Under the pieces are notes generated by a model. The model saw only the letters and a list, made by a program, of their open reading frames with translations, was not told the origin of the DNA and searched no databases. 31,991 bases of DNA from Patescibacteria group bacterium (GTDB taxonomy: Bacteria; Patescibacteriota; Microgenomatia; UBA8517), in NCBI GenBank assembly GCA_018826545.1, contig JAHKAL010000060.1:1-31991 (forward strand), in the 5' to 3' direction. Shown piece after piece: positions 1 to 7,921 of this stretch. Position 1 is the stretch's first letter. Every line of letters begins with the position of its first letter. The position numbers and the translations under genes were made by a program.

Positions 1-325
1 TAAAAGAACTTTTAAACATATCCATTCTTTTATCACCGATACTAGGAATGCCACAAAAAATAACTTTATTTACCTGTTTTTTGTATCTATCTATTACTTT
101 TAAGGCAACTATTGTACCAACAGATTTAGCAATTATGTTAAACTTTTCTTTTCCTACAATCTTATCTATTTTTTCCATTTCTTTTTTTAATTTCAGTCCG
201 CCACCATATTTCCAATGTTCCCAATCAATAGTTTCAATAGGATGAAACACTTTTAACTTTTTCTTTAAATCATCGATCCATTCTTTATTGTGTTCAGAAA
301 AACCTGGAAGAATTATTGTTTTCAT
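1..325 (-). CDS. Alpha/beta hydrolase-like protein, partial (runs off window start)
   Basis: This is the first 108 codons of a minus-strand gene that continues past base 1. The translation begins MKTIILPGFSEHNKEW and contains IAKSVGTIVALK, which fits the nucleophile elbow of small alpha/beta hydrolases, with Ser in a (G/A)-K-S-x-G context. A hydrophobic strand VIFCGIP follows. The N-terminal beta strand plus 'PGF' resembles the RBBP9/YdeN type of serine hydrolase. The Asp and His of the triad would lie outside the window, so activity cannot be judged. The ATG at 323-325 is the only sensible start. It is transcribed divergently from the cysteine-rich gene at 370. The fold assignment is moderately likely; the substrate is unknown. 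Confidence 0.55.
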   Translation of the reverse strand, partial: MKTIILPGFSEHNKEWIDDLKKKLKVFHPIETIDWEHWKYGGGLKLKKEMEKIDKIVGKEKFNIIAKSVGTIVALKVIDRYKKQVNKVIFCGIPSIGDKRMDMFKSSF

Positions 326-369
326 AATCTTAATATTAACAAAATTCAGAATAATGTTAAAATTCAAAA

Positions 370-753
370 ATGAAAGAATATAACCCCTGTCGAATTTCTG
401 GTTGTTTAGGTAATTGTTGCAAAAATATTTTTCTTGAACTAAGCATTTTTGAAAGAAAGAGAATATTTCCTAAAGCAATACGAGTTAATTCTTTAAAGGA
501 ACTTAATCAAACTTCTAGAGAAAATAATGGAGTTTATTATACTCGGGTTAGAAGAAAAAAATTTAATTGTACGGGAATGGTTGAGGCTTTAATTGTTGGA
601 AATTGCCCTCATTTAAAACAAAACGGCGATTGTGACATTCATGAAGAAAGATCGGATGCAGCAAGAAATGAAAAGATTGGATCTAAATTATGCAACAAAA
701 TAAGAAGAAGCTACAATTTACCAATTATGATTCCTAAGGAACCAGTAGAATAA
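370..753 (+). CDS. Cysteine-rich YkgJ-like metal/cluster-binding protein
   Basis: A 127-residue protein. The N-terminus has a Cys cluster (C-x4-C-x3-CC, 'CLGNCC') followed by a FERKRIFP helix. The C-terminal half has NCPHL...GDCDIHEERSDAAR. This matches the YkgJ (zinc- or iron-chelating) pattern of C..C..CC, then E..RI, then CP.L...G.C.IY..RP. The usual 'RP..CR' is changed to 'RSDAAR', with a later Cys in KLCNKIR. YkgJ proteins are soluble and their biochemical role is poorly defined; ligation of an Fe or Zn centre is inferred from the cysteines. No strong promoter or Shine-Dalgarno site was seen before the ATG. Confidence 0.55.
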   Translation: MKEYNPCRISGCLGNCCKNIFLELSIFERKRIFPKAIRVNSLKELNQTSRENNGVYYTRVRRKKFNCTGMVEALIVGNCPHLKQNGDCDIHEERSDAARNEKIGSKLCNKIRRSYNLPIMIPKEPVE

Positions 754-766
754 AAATATCTACAAA

Positions 767-2980
767 TTAATTCCCTTTACCATGAAAAGTCTGATGAATA
801 TCTCTTAATTGTCTATTTGTTACATGTGTATAAATCTGTGTCGTTGAAATGTTTTTATGTCCCAACATTTCTTGAACACTTCTTAAGTCCGCTCCTGCAA
901 TTAAAAGATCTGTTGCAAAAGAATTATGACTTACTATCCCATCAGTAAATAAATTCTGAGTGGGAAAAATTGTAAAATCAAAAACATTATATCTTGGAGA
1001 GGGGAGTCTTATAATTTTTTTAATTTTTAACCATTTCATATTTTTGGAATTATTCAAATCTCTTAAAATATTTAATTTTTTACCTTTATAATTAAACTTT
1101 TCAAACTGTCTTATAAATTTAGCAACAGTATTTTTTAAAGGTACAGTTTCTGAAAAATATCTAGGAGATTTTATCCCTTCATTTTTTTCTAAAGCATATC
1201 TAAAACCTTTTTTGTTATCTTTTTCCAAATCTTTAATAATTGCATCTAATATTTTTTGCACTGGTAGTTTTTCATCTTCCCAAACAGCTGTATCTTTTAA
1301 CGTTTTATTTTTAAATGTTGGGATAAATTTCAAAAAATTCTTCTGATCACTCTTTCCCAATATTTGAAGAGTATACATATTCTGGTTTATTGTCTTTCCC
1401 TGGGGGAGGGTAACATCACGATTTCTTCCTAAAAGGTGAGCATCTATTCCAAGCCTTAAAAGCATCATCTGTAAATCTTTCAATAATTCTTTAGAAGATG
1501 AAAAAAATCGTGGTGCGTTATTAGTGTTTCCTTCTGCATCATAAATTCCTGCAAGAAAAGAAATAATTTCTTCCCTTGTAGAATTCATTATTTTTTGTGG
1601 AACACGTTTTAATCTCGACACAGGTAAATATCCTAACCCTAAAATAAAATCTACTAACTGTTCAGAATAATAAGTAAGTTTATAAGAGTTAGATTCGGAA
1701 TTTTTTCTAATTTTTGAATCAGCTTTAAATAATTTATTGATTATCTTTTGATAATATTTAAGATAGCTAATATTTTTATCAAAAAACTCAACAGCTCTTC
1801 TTCTTTTATTAATTGACGCATCCCCATATGCATATCCAATTACTCTTGATAATTCTTTGCCCAAAAACTTACTGCCCTCAAAATCCAATTTATTAATACC
1901 CAATATATAATCACCAATAGATAAATCCTTAAGAAAAGCTTCTTTTATTCCATTTTGATCTAATATAAAAAATCTGTGTTTTTTTGAACAAACAATTTCA
2001 TAACCATCTGCCCAAACAGAATATAAACTAGAAATATGACTTTCTTTTCCAATTATTTCTCCCAGAACTAATTCGTCCTTTGAAAAGTTGATACTATTTA
2101 CTTTGTTGTTTTGAATAAAATAAAGTTCTCTTGCAGAAAAAATTCCATTGGGAGTAAATATTCTTGTTTCAGGATGTAAGCAGTGTCTTAAAACGTGAGG
2201 AGTTGCATCGACTGGAAGCTTAATTTTTCTTACATATTTTTTAATCATTCTTTGGACCGACCTATCTGAAAGTCGTGTCTTCTCATCAGGTGTTGATGGA
2301 TCTATTTTGCCTTTATGTCTTATAAATAAAGGCTTATATTTATCTTCTCTTGCTTCCAGGTACTTTCTAACCCATTCAGCTGCACGAGTAGAAAGAAATA
2401 CAACCCTTGCTTTTCCTCCTTTTCCAATTATTCCAAACTCTCTTCTTTCTAAATCTATTTTATCTATATTTAATTTTGTAAGTTCCGATACACGAAGACC
2501 TGTAGAAAACAATACCTCAAGTATTGCCTTATCTCTTTTTCCTTGGATAGTTGAAAGAGAAGGTGCATTTAAAAGTCTATCAACCTGTTCACCATTCATA
2601 AATTTAACTTGTCTTTCTTGGACTTTTGGTAAATCTATTTTTTCAGGAGATAGGACTTCCCAATCATTTTTAATACACCACTTAAGAAAAGATCTTAAAG
2701 CGATAACATGATACCCCTGGGTACGCCTACTCATTAGTTCTTTTTTTTCTCCCTTTAGACCTGAAAGATAAACTCTATACTGTCTTACTATTTCTTGATT
2801 AATATCTTTTAAGGTTTGTCTTATTCCTTGAGAATCCATCCAATTGCAAAATCTATATAGATAATGTTTGTAGTTTCTAATAGTTAGGGGAGAGGAGCCT
2901 TTTTCAACTAGTAAATATTGAAGAAATTGATCTATTTTAATGACAATTTCAGAATTACAGTTGGCAGGCTGTGGTGACAT
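767..2980 (-). CDS. Xer-type tyrosine recombinase interrupted by an intein
   Basis: A 737-codon ORF whose two ends form one tyrosine recombinase of about 317 residues. Residues 1-110 are the SAM-like N-terminal core-binding domain (IDQFLQYLLVEKG...TIRNY). Residues 125-266 plus 687-737 are the catalytic domain: Arg163 in TGLRVSEL, Lys near 187-190 in GKGGKARVV, His262-x-x-Arg265 in HVLRH, then after the intein SFATDLL, GHKNISTTQIYTHV with the third His and the nucleophilic Tyr. The family resolves chromosome dimers at dif (XerC/XerD) or acts as an integrase. Length and motifs fit Xer, but XerC and XerD cannot be told apart here. Residues 267-686 are an intein, which must splice out to restore the HxxRHS active-site strand. 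A minus-strand promoter lies at 3027-3054. Confidence 0.9.
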   Translation of the reverse strand: MSPQPANCNSEIVIKIDQFLQYLLVEKGSSPLTIRNYKHYLYRFCNWMDSQGIRQTLKDINQEIVRQYRVYLSGLKGEKKELMSRRTQGYHVIALRSFLKWCIKNDWEVLSPEKIDLPKVQERQVKFMNGEQVDRLLNAPSLSTIQGKRDKAILEVLFSTGLRVSELTKLNIDKIDLERREFGIIGKGGKARVVFLSTRAAEWVRKYLEAREDKYKPLFIRHKGKIDPSTPDEKTRLSDRSVQRMIKKYVRKIKLPVDATPHVLRHCLHPETRIFTPNGIFSARELYFIQNNKVNSINFSKDELVLGEIIGKESHISSLYSVWADGYEIVCSKKHRFFILDQNGIKEAFLKDLSIGDYILGINKLDFEGSKFLGKELSRVIGYAYGDASINKRRRAVEFFDKNISYLKYYQKIINKLFKADSKIRKNSESNSYKLTYYSEQLVDFILGLGYLPVSRLKRVPQKIMNSTREEIISFLAGIYDAEGNTNNAPRFFSSSKELLKDLQMMLLRLGIDAHLLGRNRDVTLPQGKTINQNMYTLQILGKSDQKNFLKFIPTFKNKTLKDTAVWEDEKLPVQKILDAIIKDLEKDNKKGFRYALEKNEGIKSPRYFSETVPLKNTVAKFIRQFEKFNYKGKKLNILRDLNNSKNMKWLKIKKIIRLPSPRYNVFDFTIFPTQNLFTDGIVSHNSFATDLLIAGADLRSVQEMLGHKNISTTQIYTHVTNRQLRDIHQTFHGKGN
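923..2182 (-). other. Intein with LAGLIDADG endonuclease inside the Xer recombinase
   Basis: The intein is 420 residues (host ORF residues 267-686). It begins with Cys267 directly after the conserved LRH and ends VSHN (His685-Asn686), followed by Ser687 as the +1 nucleophile. Block A is CLHPETRIFTPNG. Block B is GYEIVCSKKHRFF, with the conserved His. Block F/G is YNVFDFTIFPTQNLFTDGIVSHN read in two parts. The endonuclease has motif 1 SRVIGYAYGDASI (Asp387) and motif 2 FLAGIYDAEG (acidic 481/483), so both acidic catalytic positions are present. It looks intact for both splicing and homing. The insertion lies between His266 and the Ser of the HxLRHS active-site motif, a highly conserved site typical of intein homing. 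Confidence 0.93.
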
Positions 2981-3026
2981 AAATAATTTATATGTTAATG
3001 CTCAAAAAAGAGAATTATATTTTAAG

Positions 3027-3054
3027 TTTATAGGGGAAAAGGGGAATATGTCAA
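3027..3054 (-). promoter_or_regulatory. Promoter for the Xer recombinase gene
   Basis: On the minus strand TTGACA (3054-3049) is followed after 16 bases by TATAAA (3032-3027). The start would be near 3020, about 40 bases before the ATG at 2980. A second TATAAT-like hexamer lies at 3019-3014. Confidence 0.5.
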
Positions 3055-3067
3055 TAAGATTGTGCGA

Positions 3068-3766
3068 CTAACTATCAGAAAACCATTCCCAGCTAGGTAC
3101 AACTATTGATCTTTTTTTAGTTATAATATCCAATGGAATTTCTGTAGGTGCATAAGAAATATAAACAACCTTAGTCTTTTTAAGATTAGATATAATTAAA
3201 TTCATAACTTCTAAAGAATCTTCAAAGTGCCAATCAATATTTAGTTTTTTTAGTTTCCCAATTTTAAAATCATTCGCTCCAATTTCTTTATCATCTCTCA
3301 TATTTATCAATCTTTCAGGAACTTCAGGTAAATATTTTTTCATCCAACTGAAAGTAACCTCTCTTAAACCGCAATTTCTGACAGTAATAAAAGGAATTTC
3401 GCGTTTACTAAATTTTGCTAGTTTTCTATAAAACTCTATCGATCCAGGAACTGGTTCTGCCAAAGACAAAAGATACGGATCGGTCCATAAGTTGAAACTT
3501 AATTCTTTAGCTTCTTCTTCAGGAATACCTTTCTTCACAACCCAATCTTTTAGTGAATTCCAGTTATCTATTTTGCTCGGTAAATAATTTGTACCAAAAA
3601 GTTCATTAAATTTTCCAACAACTGGAACTGCAGAATTTATAATAACTCCATCAAGATCAAAACTTGTTTTATCGAATGGATTAATTCTTTCAAAAAGAAA
3701 ATCTAAACGATTTTCAAAACTTTTTGGAAAGAGTTTTTCATTATAAGACTTTAGTCTTTCAACCAT
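3068..3766 (-). CDS. HAD-superfamily hydrolase (5'-nucleotidase-like)
   Basis: A 232-residue protein. HAD motif I is FDLDGV (Asp37 and Asp39, the nucleophile and acid/base pair). Motif II is in PFITVRN (Thr). A later Lys and the acidic motif WHFEDS (motif IV) complete the site. The segment between motifs I and II is helical and about 90 residues long, consistent with a C1-type cap. About 35 residues precede motif I, longer than usual. The VRN and HFEDS motifs recall the 5'(3')-deoxyribonucleotidase (NT5C)-like branch, but the substrate is not predictable. The gene stands alone, with the long gene-free region upstream. Confidence 0.7.
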   Translation of the reverse strand: MVERLKSYNEKLFPKSFENRLDFLFERINPFDKTSFDLDGVIINSAVPVVGKFNELFGTNYLPSKIDNWNSLKDWVVKKGIPEEEAKELSFNLWTDPYLLSLAEPVPGSIEFYRKLAKFSKREIPFITVRNCGLREVTFSWMKKYLPEVPERLINMRDDKEIGANDFKIGKLKKLNIDWHFEDSLEVMNLIISNLKKTKVVYISYAPTEIPLDIITKKRSIVVPSWEWFSDS

Positions 3767-4135
3767 ATTTATTAAATTAGTTCAAAATTGTAACAGAATA
3801 ATGCTTTTTAGTCCATATTTAGGCGTATTTATCAAACTTAAGACCTTACCAAATCAATTTTAAAGGCCATTTTATAACCAAAATAAGTAACTAACCATTA
3901 AAATAAATATATTTTTAGAATTATTGGTGTATTTGTTGAAAAAGTTATTAATATTCCAAAAAACAGGGGAGGGGTAGGTTCTATAAAATATATTCGGTTT
4001 TTATTCGGTTTTGGTTTTTTTGGTAGACGAATGAAAAACGGAGAATATTAAGATATTTTTACCGTCATAAAAGATTTATTAAAGAAGAAGAACATATAGT
4101 GTGTAAAAAAGCCTTCCCACTCTTGACCTGATCTA

Positions 4136-4474
4136 CAACGTCGCAAAAATATTATTGTACGACTATATATAGTTTAGCTTCTCCCAAAAGAGTGTCTGTG
4201 AAAATATTATACGAAGACCTTTTAGAGAATAACTACCAACAACAATTTTATTATATGACTTACCCTTTATCTTTTTTAATTGATTAAAACTTTAATACAC
4301 TAATAACTTAATGTACTTCTCCCAAAGAGCATCGCAAAGTTACTTCAGGAGTGCTTAAGTTATCCACAACAGGGAGTAACTAGGCATAAACTGTGTATTA
4401 TCATGCCTAATGACTATATCATTGTGTATCAGTATACCTTCGGGTATTCTTTGGTTAGCACTCAACGTCGCAAA
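4136..4474. repeat. Dispersed short direct repeats (CAACGTCGCAAA and CTTCTCCCAAA)
   Basis: The 12-mer CAACGTCGCAAA is at 4136-4147 and 4463-4474. The 11-mer CTTCTCCCAAA is at 4178-4188 and 4316-4326. A related CATCGCAAAG lies at 4330-4339. All are on the same strand, in the gene-free region that also holds the DnaA box. Confidence 0.6.
4360..4368 (+). promoter_or_regulatory. DnaA box (TTATCCACA)
   Basis: An exact match to the bacterial DnaA-box consensus, centred in an inverted repeat (GTTACT/AGTAAC). One 9-mer match can occur by chance; the neighbouring degenerate boxes and AT-rich flanks make it more interesting. Confidence 0.4.
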
Positions 4475-4615
4475 TCGTGAAAACTAGCTATAATATATGT
4501 GAAAACTATGCCTTTAAATTATAGGATATTATTAAATTTGGATATCACTACCCTCTCTCCCCGACTTACTATGTCTATTATTTTTTTATATTAGAAGAAA
4601 TAAAATATTTAAAAT

Positions 4616-5386
4616 TTATCCAGACCAATGAGTTGATAAAAACATTGCAGTAAATACCAAAATTCCCACTAAGAGGTATTCCCTAATTGTTTGATAAAAA
4701 AGTCTTGTTTCAATCTTTGCTTGACCTAAACCCAATAGTATATAAACAACTACAGTTAAACATAAAGAACCAACAACTACAGTTACAGGCCAAAAATATA
4801 ACATTGCTGCTATTTCTCCAACAATTAATGATGAATAAAATGAAATATTGAATACATTTCTTTCATAATTTCTTTCTAAAGAAGATGTCCAAAATCCTTG
4901 AAAAAATATTGGGAAAGCAAAAAAGGAGATAAGAGGAACTAAATAATAAACTGGTATTTTTAAAGACATAAAAGCATCAAAAATAAGGAAAGATGTTAAT
5001 AAACTGAGTACAAAGGATACTCCCCTAGCCGCCCTTAATAATGCAATAGTTCTTATAGTTGCAACTGTAAAAATATTCATTGTTAAACATAAAACATAAA
5101 TCCCAATTGCATAAAAAGCTATTATAGGAAGTCTAGTTAAAAAATTGACTGGAAGTAAAAACCAAAAAATCCCAACACCAACTGTAAAAAATGTCGGAAG
5201 GACCAAGGTTAAAAGAGTCATATTTTTTTCTAATCCTTCTCTTAAAGAAAAGAAAAAAAGGATTATTGTCATAATTGCTAAAAGACCTATTGCATAAAAT
5301 CTATATTGATTTTCCAAAAACTGAAAAGAGGTAAAACCAAACGAAAGAATTAATGATGTAATTAAAAATCTTTTTCTTTTATTCAT
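4616..5386 (-). CDS. Multi-pass membrane protein of unknown function
   Basis: A 256-residue, strongly hydrophobic protein with about eight predicted membrane segments (for example near residues 8-25, 30-47, 58-80, 88-110, 118-136, 143-165, 180-225 and 235-252). I recognise no family motif. The short N-terminal MNKRKR is positively charged, which suggests a cytoplasmic N-terminus. The gene starts five bases after the yebC stop on the same strand, so the two are probably co-transcribed and perhaps translationally coupled. It has no catalytic-looking polar cluster. It may be a lineage-specific integral membrane protein. Confidence 0.65.
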   Translation of the reverse strand: MNKRKRFLITSLILSFGFTSFQFLENQYRFYAIGLLAIMTIILFFFSLREGLEKNMTLLTLVLPTFFTVGVGIFWFLLPVNFLTRLPIIAFYAIGIYVLCLTMNIFTVATIRTIALLRAARGVSFVLSLLTSFLIFDAFMSLKIPVYYLVPLISFFAFPIFFQGFWTSSLERNYERNVFNISFYSSLIVGEIAAMLYFWPVTVVVGSLCLTVVVYILLGLGQAKIETRLFYQTIREYLLVGILVFTAMFLSTHWSG

Positions 5387-5391
5387 AAGTT

Positions 5392-6111
5392 TTATTGTTC
5401 ACTAGGAATATCCAAATTGGAGTAAACAGATTGGACATCATCTTGATCATCTAATAAGTCCAAAAAATCTATAGCTTTTATAACATCATTACCTTCAAGC
5501 CTTTGATAAGTTATTGGTTTCATAAATAATTCAGTTTCTTTAATTGTAAATCTTAACTCTTCTATTTTTTTTCTAGTCTCACTTAATTTATCAGGTGAAA
5601 CATAGACTTCAATACCATCTGTAATCTCTTCAATATCCTCTATCCCCAAATCTATTAGTTTTAAAATTTGTTCTTCTGAATTTACGTTTTTCTCAACTAA
5701 AATAAATCCTTTGTTTTCAAAATTGAAAGATACTGCACCAGGGCCAGCAAGAGACCCACCTACCCTCTCAAAAATGTTTTTCATTCCCTGAGCAGTTCTA
5801 TTTTTATTATCAGTTGCTACTTTTACAATTATCCCAATTCCACCAGGACCAAAACCTTCATAAGTAATTTCCTCTAATACTTCTCCCCCTATTCCACTTG
5901 AAATTGCTCTATCAATATTTGATTTTGGCATGTTGTAAGAACGTGCCTTATCAATAATTATTCGTAATTTATAATTAGAATCTGGATCTGATCCTCCAGC
6001 TTTAACTGCAATAGCAATTTCTCTTGCCATTTTTGAGAAGACTCTACCTTTTTTAGCATCATTGGACTCTTTTTGCCTTTTTATTGTCGAATAATGAGAA
6101 TGCCCTGACAT
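5392..6111 (-). CDS. yebC: YebC/PmpR (TACO1) family protein
   Basis: A 239-residue protein, full length for the family. The N-terminus MSGHSHYSTIKRQKESNDAK followed by KGRVFSKMAREI and AGGSDPDSNYKLR is the family signature; GFGPGGIG and NKNRTAQ follow in the middle domain. YebC proteins were long called transcriptional regulators; more recent work on the family points to binding the ribosome and easing translation of proline-rich stretches, like the mitochondrial factor TACO1. EF-P, the classic polyproline factor, is also in this window. A minus-strand promoter is at 6125-6152 and AGGA lies five bases before the ATG. The membrane protein at 4616 follows after five bases. Confidence 0.95.
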   Translation of the reverse strand: MSGHSHYSTIKRQKESNDAKKGRVFSKMAREIAIAVKAGGSDPDSNYKLRIIIDKARSYNMPKSNIDRAISSGIGGEVLEEITYEGFGPGGIGIIVKVATDNKNRTAQGMKNIFERVGGSLAGPGAVSFNFENKGFILVEKNVNSEEQILKLIDLGIEDIEEITDGIEVYVSPDKLSETRKKIEELRFTIKETELFMKPITYQRLEGNDVIKAIDFLDLLDDQDDVQSVYSNLDIPSEQ

Positions 6112-6124
6112 ATTCCTAAGAAGG

Positions 6125-6193
6125 ATTATACTACGAAAAAAATTGACCTCAAAGAGGGTTAATTATTGACAAGTTTTTTTTGGTACTTATACT
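6125..6193. promoter_or_regulatory. Divergent promoters for yebC and the TPR gene
   Basis: Minus strand: TTGAGG (6152-6147), 16 bases, TATAAT (6130-6125), serving yebC. Plus strand: TTGACA (6166-6171), 16 bases, TATACT (6188-6193). The plus start near 6200 is only about seven bases before the ATG at 6207, which decides the start of that gene. Confidence 0.65.
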
Positions 6194-6206
6194 CAATAAC
6201 AGAATT

Positions 6207-6863
6207 ATGGAAGATATCCTTGCCCAAAAAGCTATTTCGGAAGCTCTAAGTGGAAACTGGAAAGAAGCTATTAATATTAATCTTCAAATCCTAAAAAAAT
6301 TACCCAAAGATATCCCCTCCCTAAATAGACTTGCAAGAGCCTATACAGAACTTGGTGAAATCAAAAAAGCTAAAATTGCAGCAGAAAAAGTTATGAAAAA
6401 TGACCCAATTAATAACATTGCTCAAAAGACTTTGGAAAAGATAAAAGGTTTGACAGAAGGAGAAACAATTTCTTCAGGACCATCATCTGCACAAGTATTC
6501 CTTGAGGAACCAGGAAAAACAAAAATTGTTCCGCTTATCCATTTAGGAGATTCAAAAAATATTGCAAAATTAGATGCAGGAGATGAAGTAAGACTTGATA
6601 ATCATTGCCACAGAGTCCAGGTCACAACACTAAAGAATGATTATATAGGAAAACTTCCAGATGATATTTCTTTAAGAATAAAACAACTTGTTAAATTGGG
6701 CAATCAATTCCAAGCAATAATAAAATCTTCAGATCCAAAAGGAGTAAAAGTAATAGTTAGAGAAATACTGCAAGCTAAAAAACCCAAAAACATTATCTCT
6801 TTCCCTTCAGAAAAAATTGATTATGTTTCTTTTACCTCTCCAAAGTTAATTAAAAGGCAATAA
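6207..6863 (+). CDS. TPR-repeat protein with a C-terminal HIRAN-like domain
   Basis: A 218-residue protein. Residues about 5-75 form two tetratricopeptide-like helical repeats (ALSGNWKEAININLQILKK, then LARAYTELGEIKKAKIAAEK). The rest (about 90-190) is a beta-rich domain with DAGDEVRLDNHCHRVQVTT and YIGKLPDDISLRIKQLVK, faintly resembling HIRAN-type domains. TPR repeats mediate protein contacts; the role here is unknown. An upstream TTG start at 6180 is possible, but it lies inside the promoter spacer, so the ATG at 6207 was chosen. It would be nearly leaderless. Confidence 0.65.
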   Translation: MEDILAQKAISEALSGNWKEAININLQILKKLPKDIPSLNRLARAYTELGEIKKAKIAAEKVMKNDPINNIAQKTLEKIKGLTEGETISSGPSSAQVFLEEPGKTKIVPLIHLGDSKNIAKLDAGDEVRLDNHCHRVQVTTLKNDYIGKLPDDISLRIKQLVKLGNQFQAIIKSSDPKGVKVIVREILQAKKPKNIISFPSEKIDYVSFTSPKLIKRQ

Positions 6864-6889
6864 AGCAATATATAAATAGAAAAAGAAAA

Positions 6890-7828
6890 TCAATATCTTT
6901 TTACAAATTTACTGCCAAGTTTTATAACAATATCAAAACCTTCATCTTTTTTGTTATTCTCTCTTGAACAAGAATAAATAAGTGAAATTTTTTTAACAAC
7001 ATCTTTATCTTTTCCATAAATTAAACAGTCGTCGTTATTATTAATAGTTGGCTCTTCTTTAATTGATGTAATTTTATAACCCATTGATTCAATTGTTTTT
7101 CCAATGTTTTCAGCAATACTTCTTGACCCAGTTGCATTAATAATTTGTACCTTATATCCAAGATCTGATCCAATCGACTCAGAAAATGAAGACATAATAT
7201 TTATTGGTACATCTTTTGAGAGAATATATCCTTCTTCCCCATCGGTTAATTTTGTCCTTTTTAAAATTCCTTTTTCTGAAAGATTATAAGAACTTATTTT
7301 TTCATTCTGTATTCCAAAGGAAATAAAAAACAAACACAATCTATCCCCTAAAGAAAGATTAGATTTATACGGAAAAAAGGTTGCCTTAAACAATTTAATA
7401 AAATTTCCGCTAACAAATCCAAAAGCTTTTTTATCAGCCCATATACTTACAGGAAAGTGAAAGTTTTTAGTTATAGTTTCCTGCAAAAGTTTGCCTTCAT
7501 ATTTCTCATTTACACCAAGCTGCCATAAACTTTTTGCTTTCCAACTACCCAATTGCCTTGATACTACGAGTTGAGTATTTTGAGGTATATTAATTAAAGT
7601 AATTTCCTTTTCTTTTTTATTAAATGTAGAAACTACAATATTGCCATTTATGTCTGGAAAAACCATAGAAATCTTTAAGTTCCCCAGACAATGTTTTTTA
7701 CCAAAATAACATAACCCCAAAATAATAATTGAGAGGAAAAAAAGTAATAATAAAAATATGTTTAGCTTTTTTGAAGTCTTTTTCTTTTTGAAATCACGTA
7801 AATTTTTGCGTCTTTGGGCAGGCGTCAT
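6890..7828 (-). CDS. Membrane-anchored protein with LytR C-terminal domain
   Basis: A 312-residue protein. The lysine-rich N-terminus (RRKNLRDFKKKKTSKK) is followed by one membrane helix at about residues 23-43, giving a type II topology with an extracellular body. The C-terminal part (about 225-300) has VQIINATGSRSIAENIGKTI, the hallmark of the LytR_C (LytR/CpsA/Psr C-terminal) domain: 'V.V.NgtG..g.A..va..L...Gy'. The middle region resembles a reduced LytR/CpsA/Psr portion but lacks recognisable catalytic arginine motifs. Such proteins are usually linked to the cell envelope. Its promoter is at 7835-7863, with the start codon only a few bases past the predicted +1. Confidence 0.75.
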   Translation of the reverse strand: MTPAQRRKNLRDFKKKKTSKKLNIFLLLLFFLSIIILGLCYFGKKHCLGNLKISMVFPDINGNIVVSTFNKKEKEITLINIPQNTQLVVSRQLGSWKAKSLWQLGVNEKYEGKLLQETITKNFHFPVSIWADKKAFGFVSGNFIKLFKATFFPYKSNLSLGDRLCLFFISFGIQNEKISSYNLSEKGILKRTKLTDGEEGYILSKDVPINIMSSFSESIGSDLGYKVQIINATGSRSIAENIGKTIESMGYKITSIKEEPTINNNDDCLIYGKDKDVVKKISLIYSCSRENNKKDEGFDIVIKLGSKFVKRY

Positions 7829-7834
7829 ATTTAA

Positions 7835-7863
7835 AGTGTATTTAAGTTTTTCATGCGTGTAAA
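7835..7863 (-). promoter_or_regulatory. Promoter for the LytR_C gene
   Basis: Minus strand TTTACA (7863-7858), 17 bases, TACACT (7840-7835). The ATG is at 7828, so the mRNA leader would be nearly absent. Confidence 0.5.
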
Positions 7864-7874
7864 GTATTAATAAG

Positions 7875-7884
7875 GTAGCGCTAC
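7875..7884. promoter_or_regulatory. 10-base perfect palindrome between divergent genes
   Basis: GTAGCGCTAC, GC-rich in an AT-rich gap, sits between the LytR_C gene (minus) and the CaCA exchanger gene (plus), just upstream of the minus-strand -35 box. It could be an operator; no regulator is identified. Confidence 0.35.
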
Positions 7885-7921
7885 TTAATCTAAAAAATAA
7901 AAACTGATAAACTAAAATTTA

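Larger units (their letters stand above)
3767..4615. other. 850-base gene-free region with DnaA box, hairpins and short repeats
   Basis: No credible ORF is present on either strand. There is a perfect DnaA box TTATCCACA at 4360-4368, with weaker boxes on the opposite strand at 4392-4400 and 4423-4431 (two mismatches each). GTTACT/AGTAAC (4339-4344, 4375-4380) encloses the perfect box. TAGGCAT/ATGCCTA (4381-4387, 4403-4409) follows. ATACC-TTCG-GGTAT (4434-4447) is a cUUCGg tetraloop hairpin. CAACGTCGCAAA occurs at 4136 and 4463, and CTTCTCCCAAA at 4178 and 4316. The flanks are very AT-rich. It could be a replication-origin-like element or a structured RNA; neither dnaA nor a known RNA consensus is visible. 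Confidence 0.5.

Noticed and set aside
48..245. 65-residue plus-strand ORF
   Set aside because: It lies inside the minus-strand hydrolase gene, which has a recognisable nucleophile elbow; the ORF is low-complexity shadow.
2307..2711. 134-residue plus-strand ORF in the Xer gene
   Set aside because: Antisense shadow of the conserved recombinase domain.
767..2980. Two separate genes (recombinase and endonuclease)
   Set aside because: A single open frame with conserved splice junction residues on both sides argues for an intein.
3767..4615. rnpB, tmRNA or SRP RNA in the long gap
   Set aside because: None of the conserved cores (RNase P AGGAAAGTCC-like, tmRNA tRNA-like ends, SRP GGAA loop context) is visible on either strand.
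6180..6206. Upstream TTG start of the TPR gene
   Set aside because: It falls inside the promoter, so a transcript from that promoter would not contain it.
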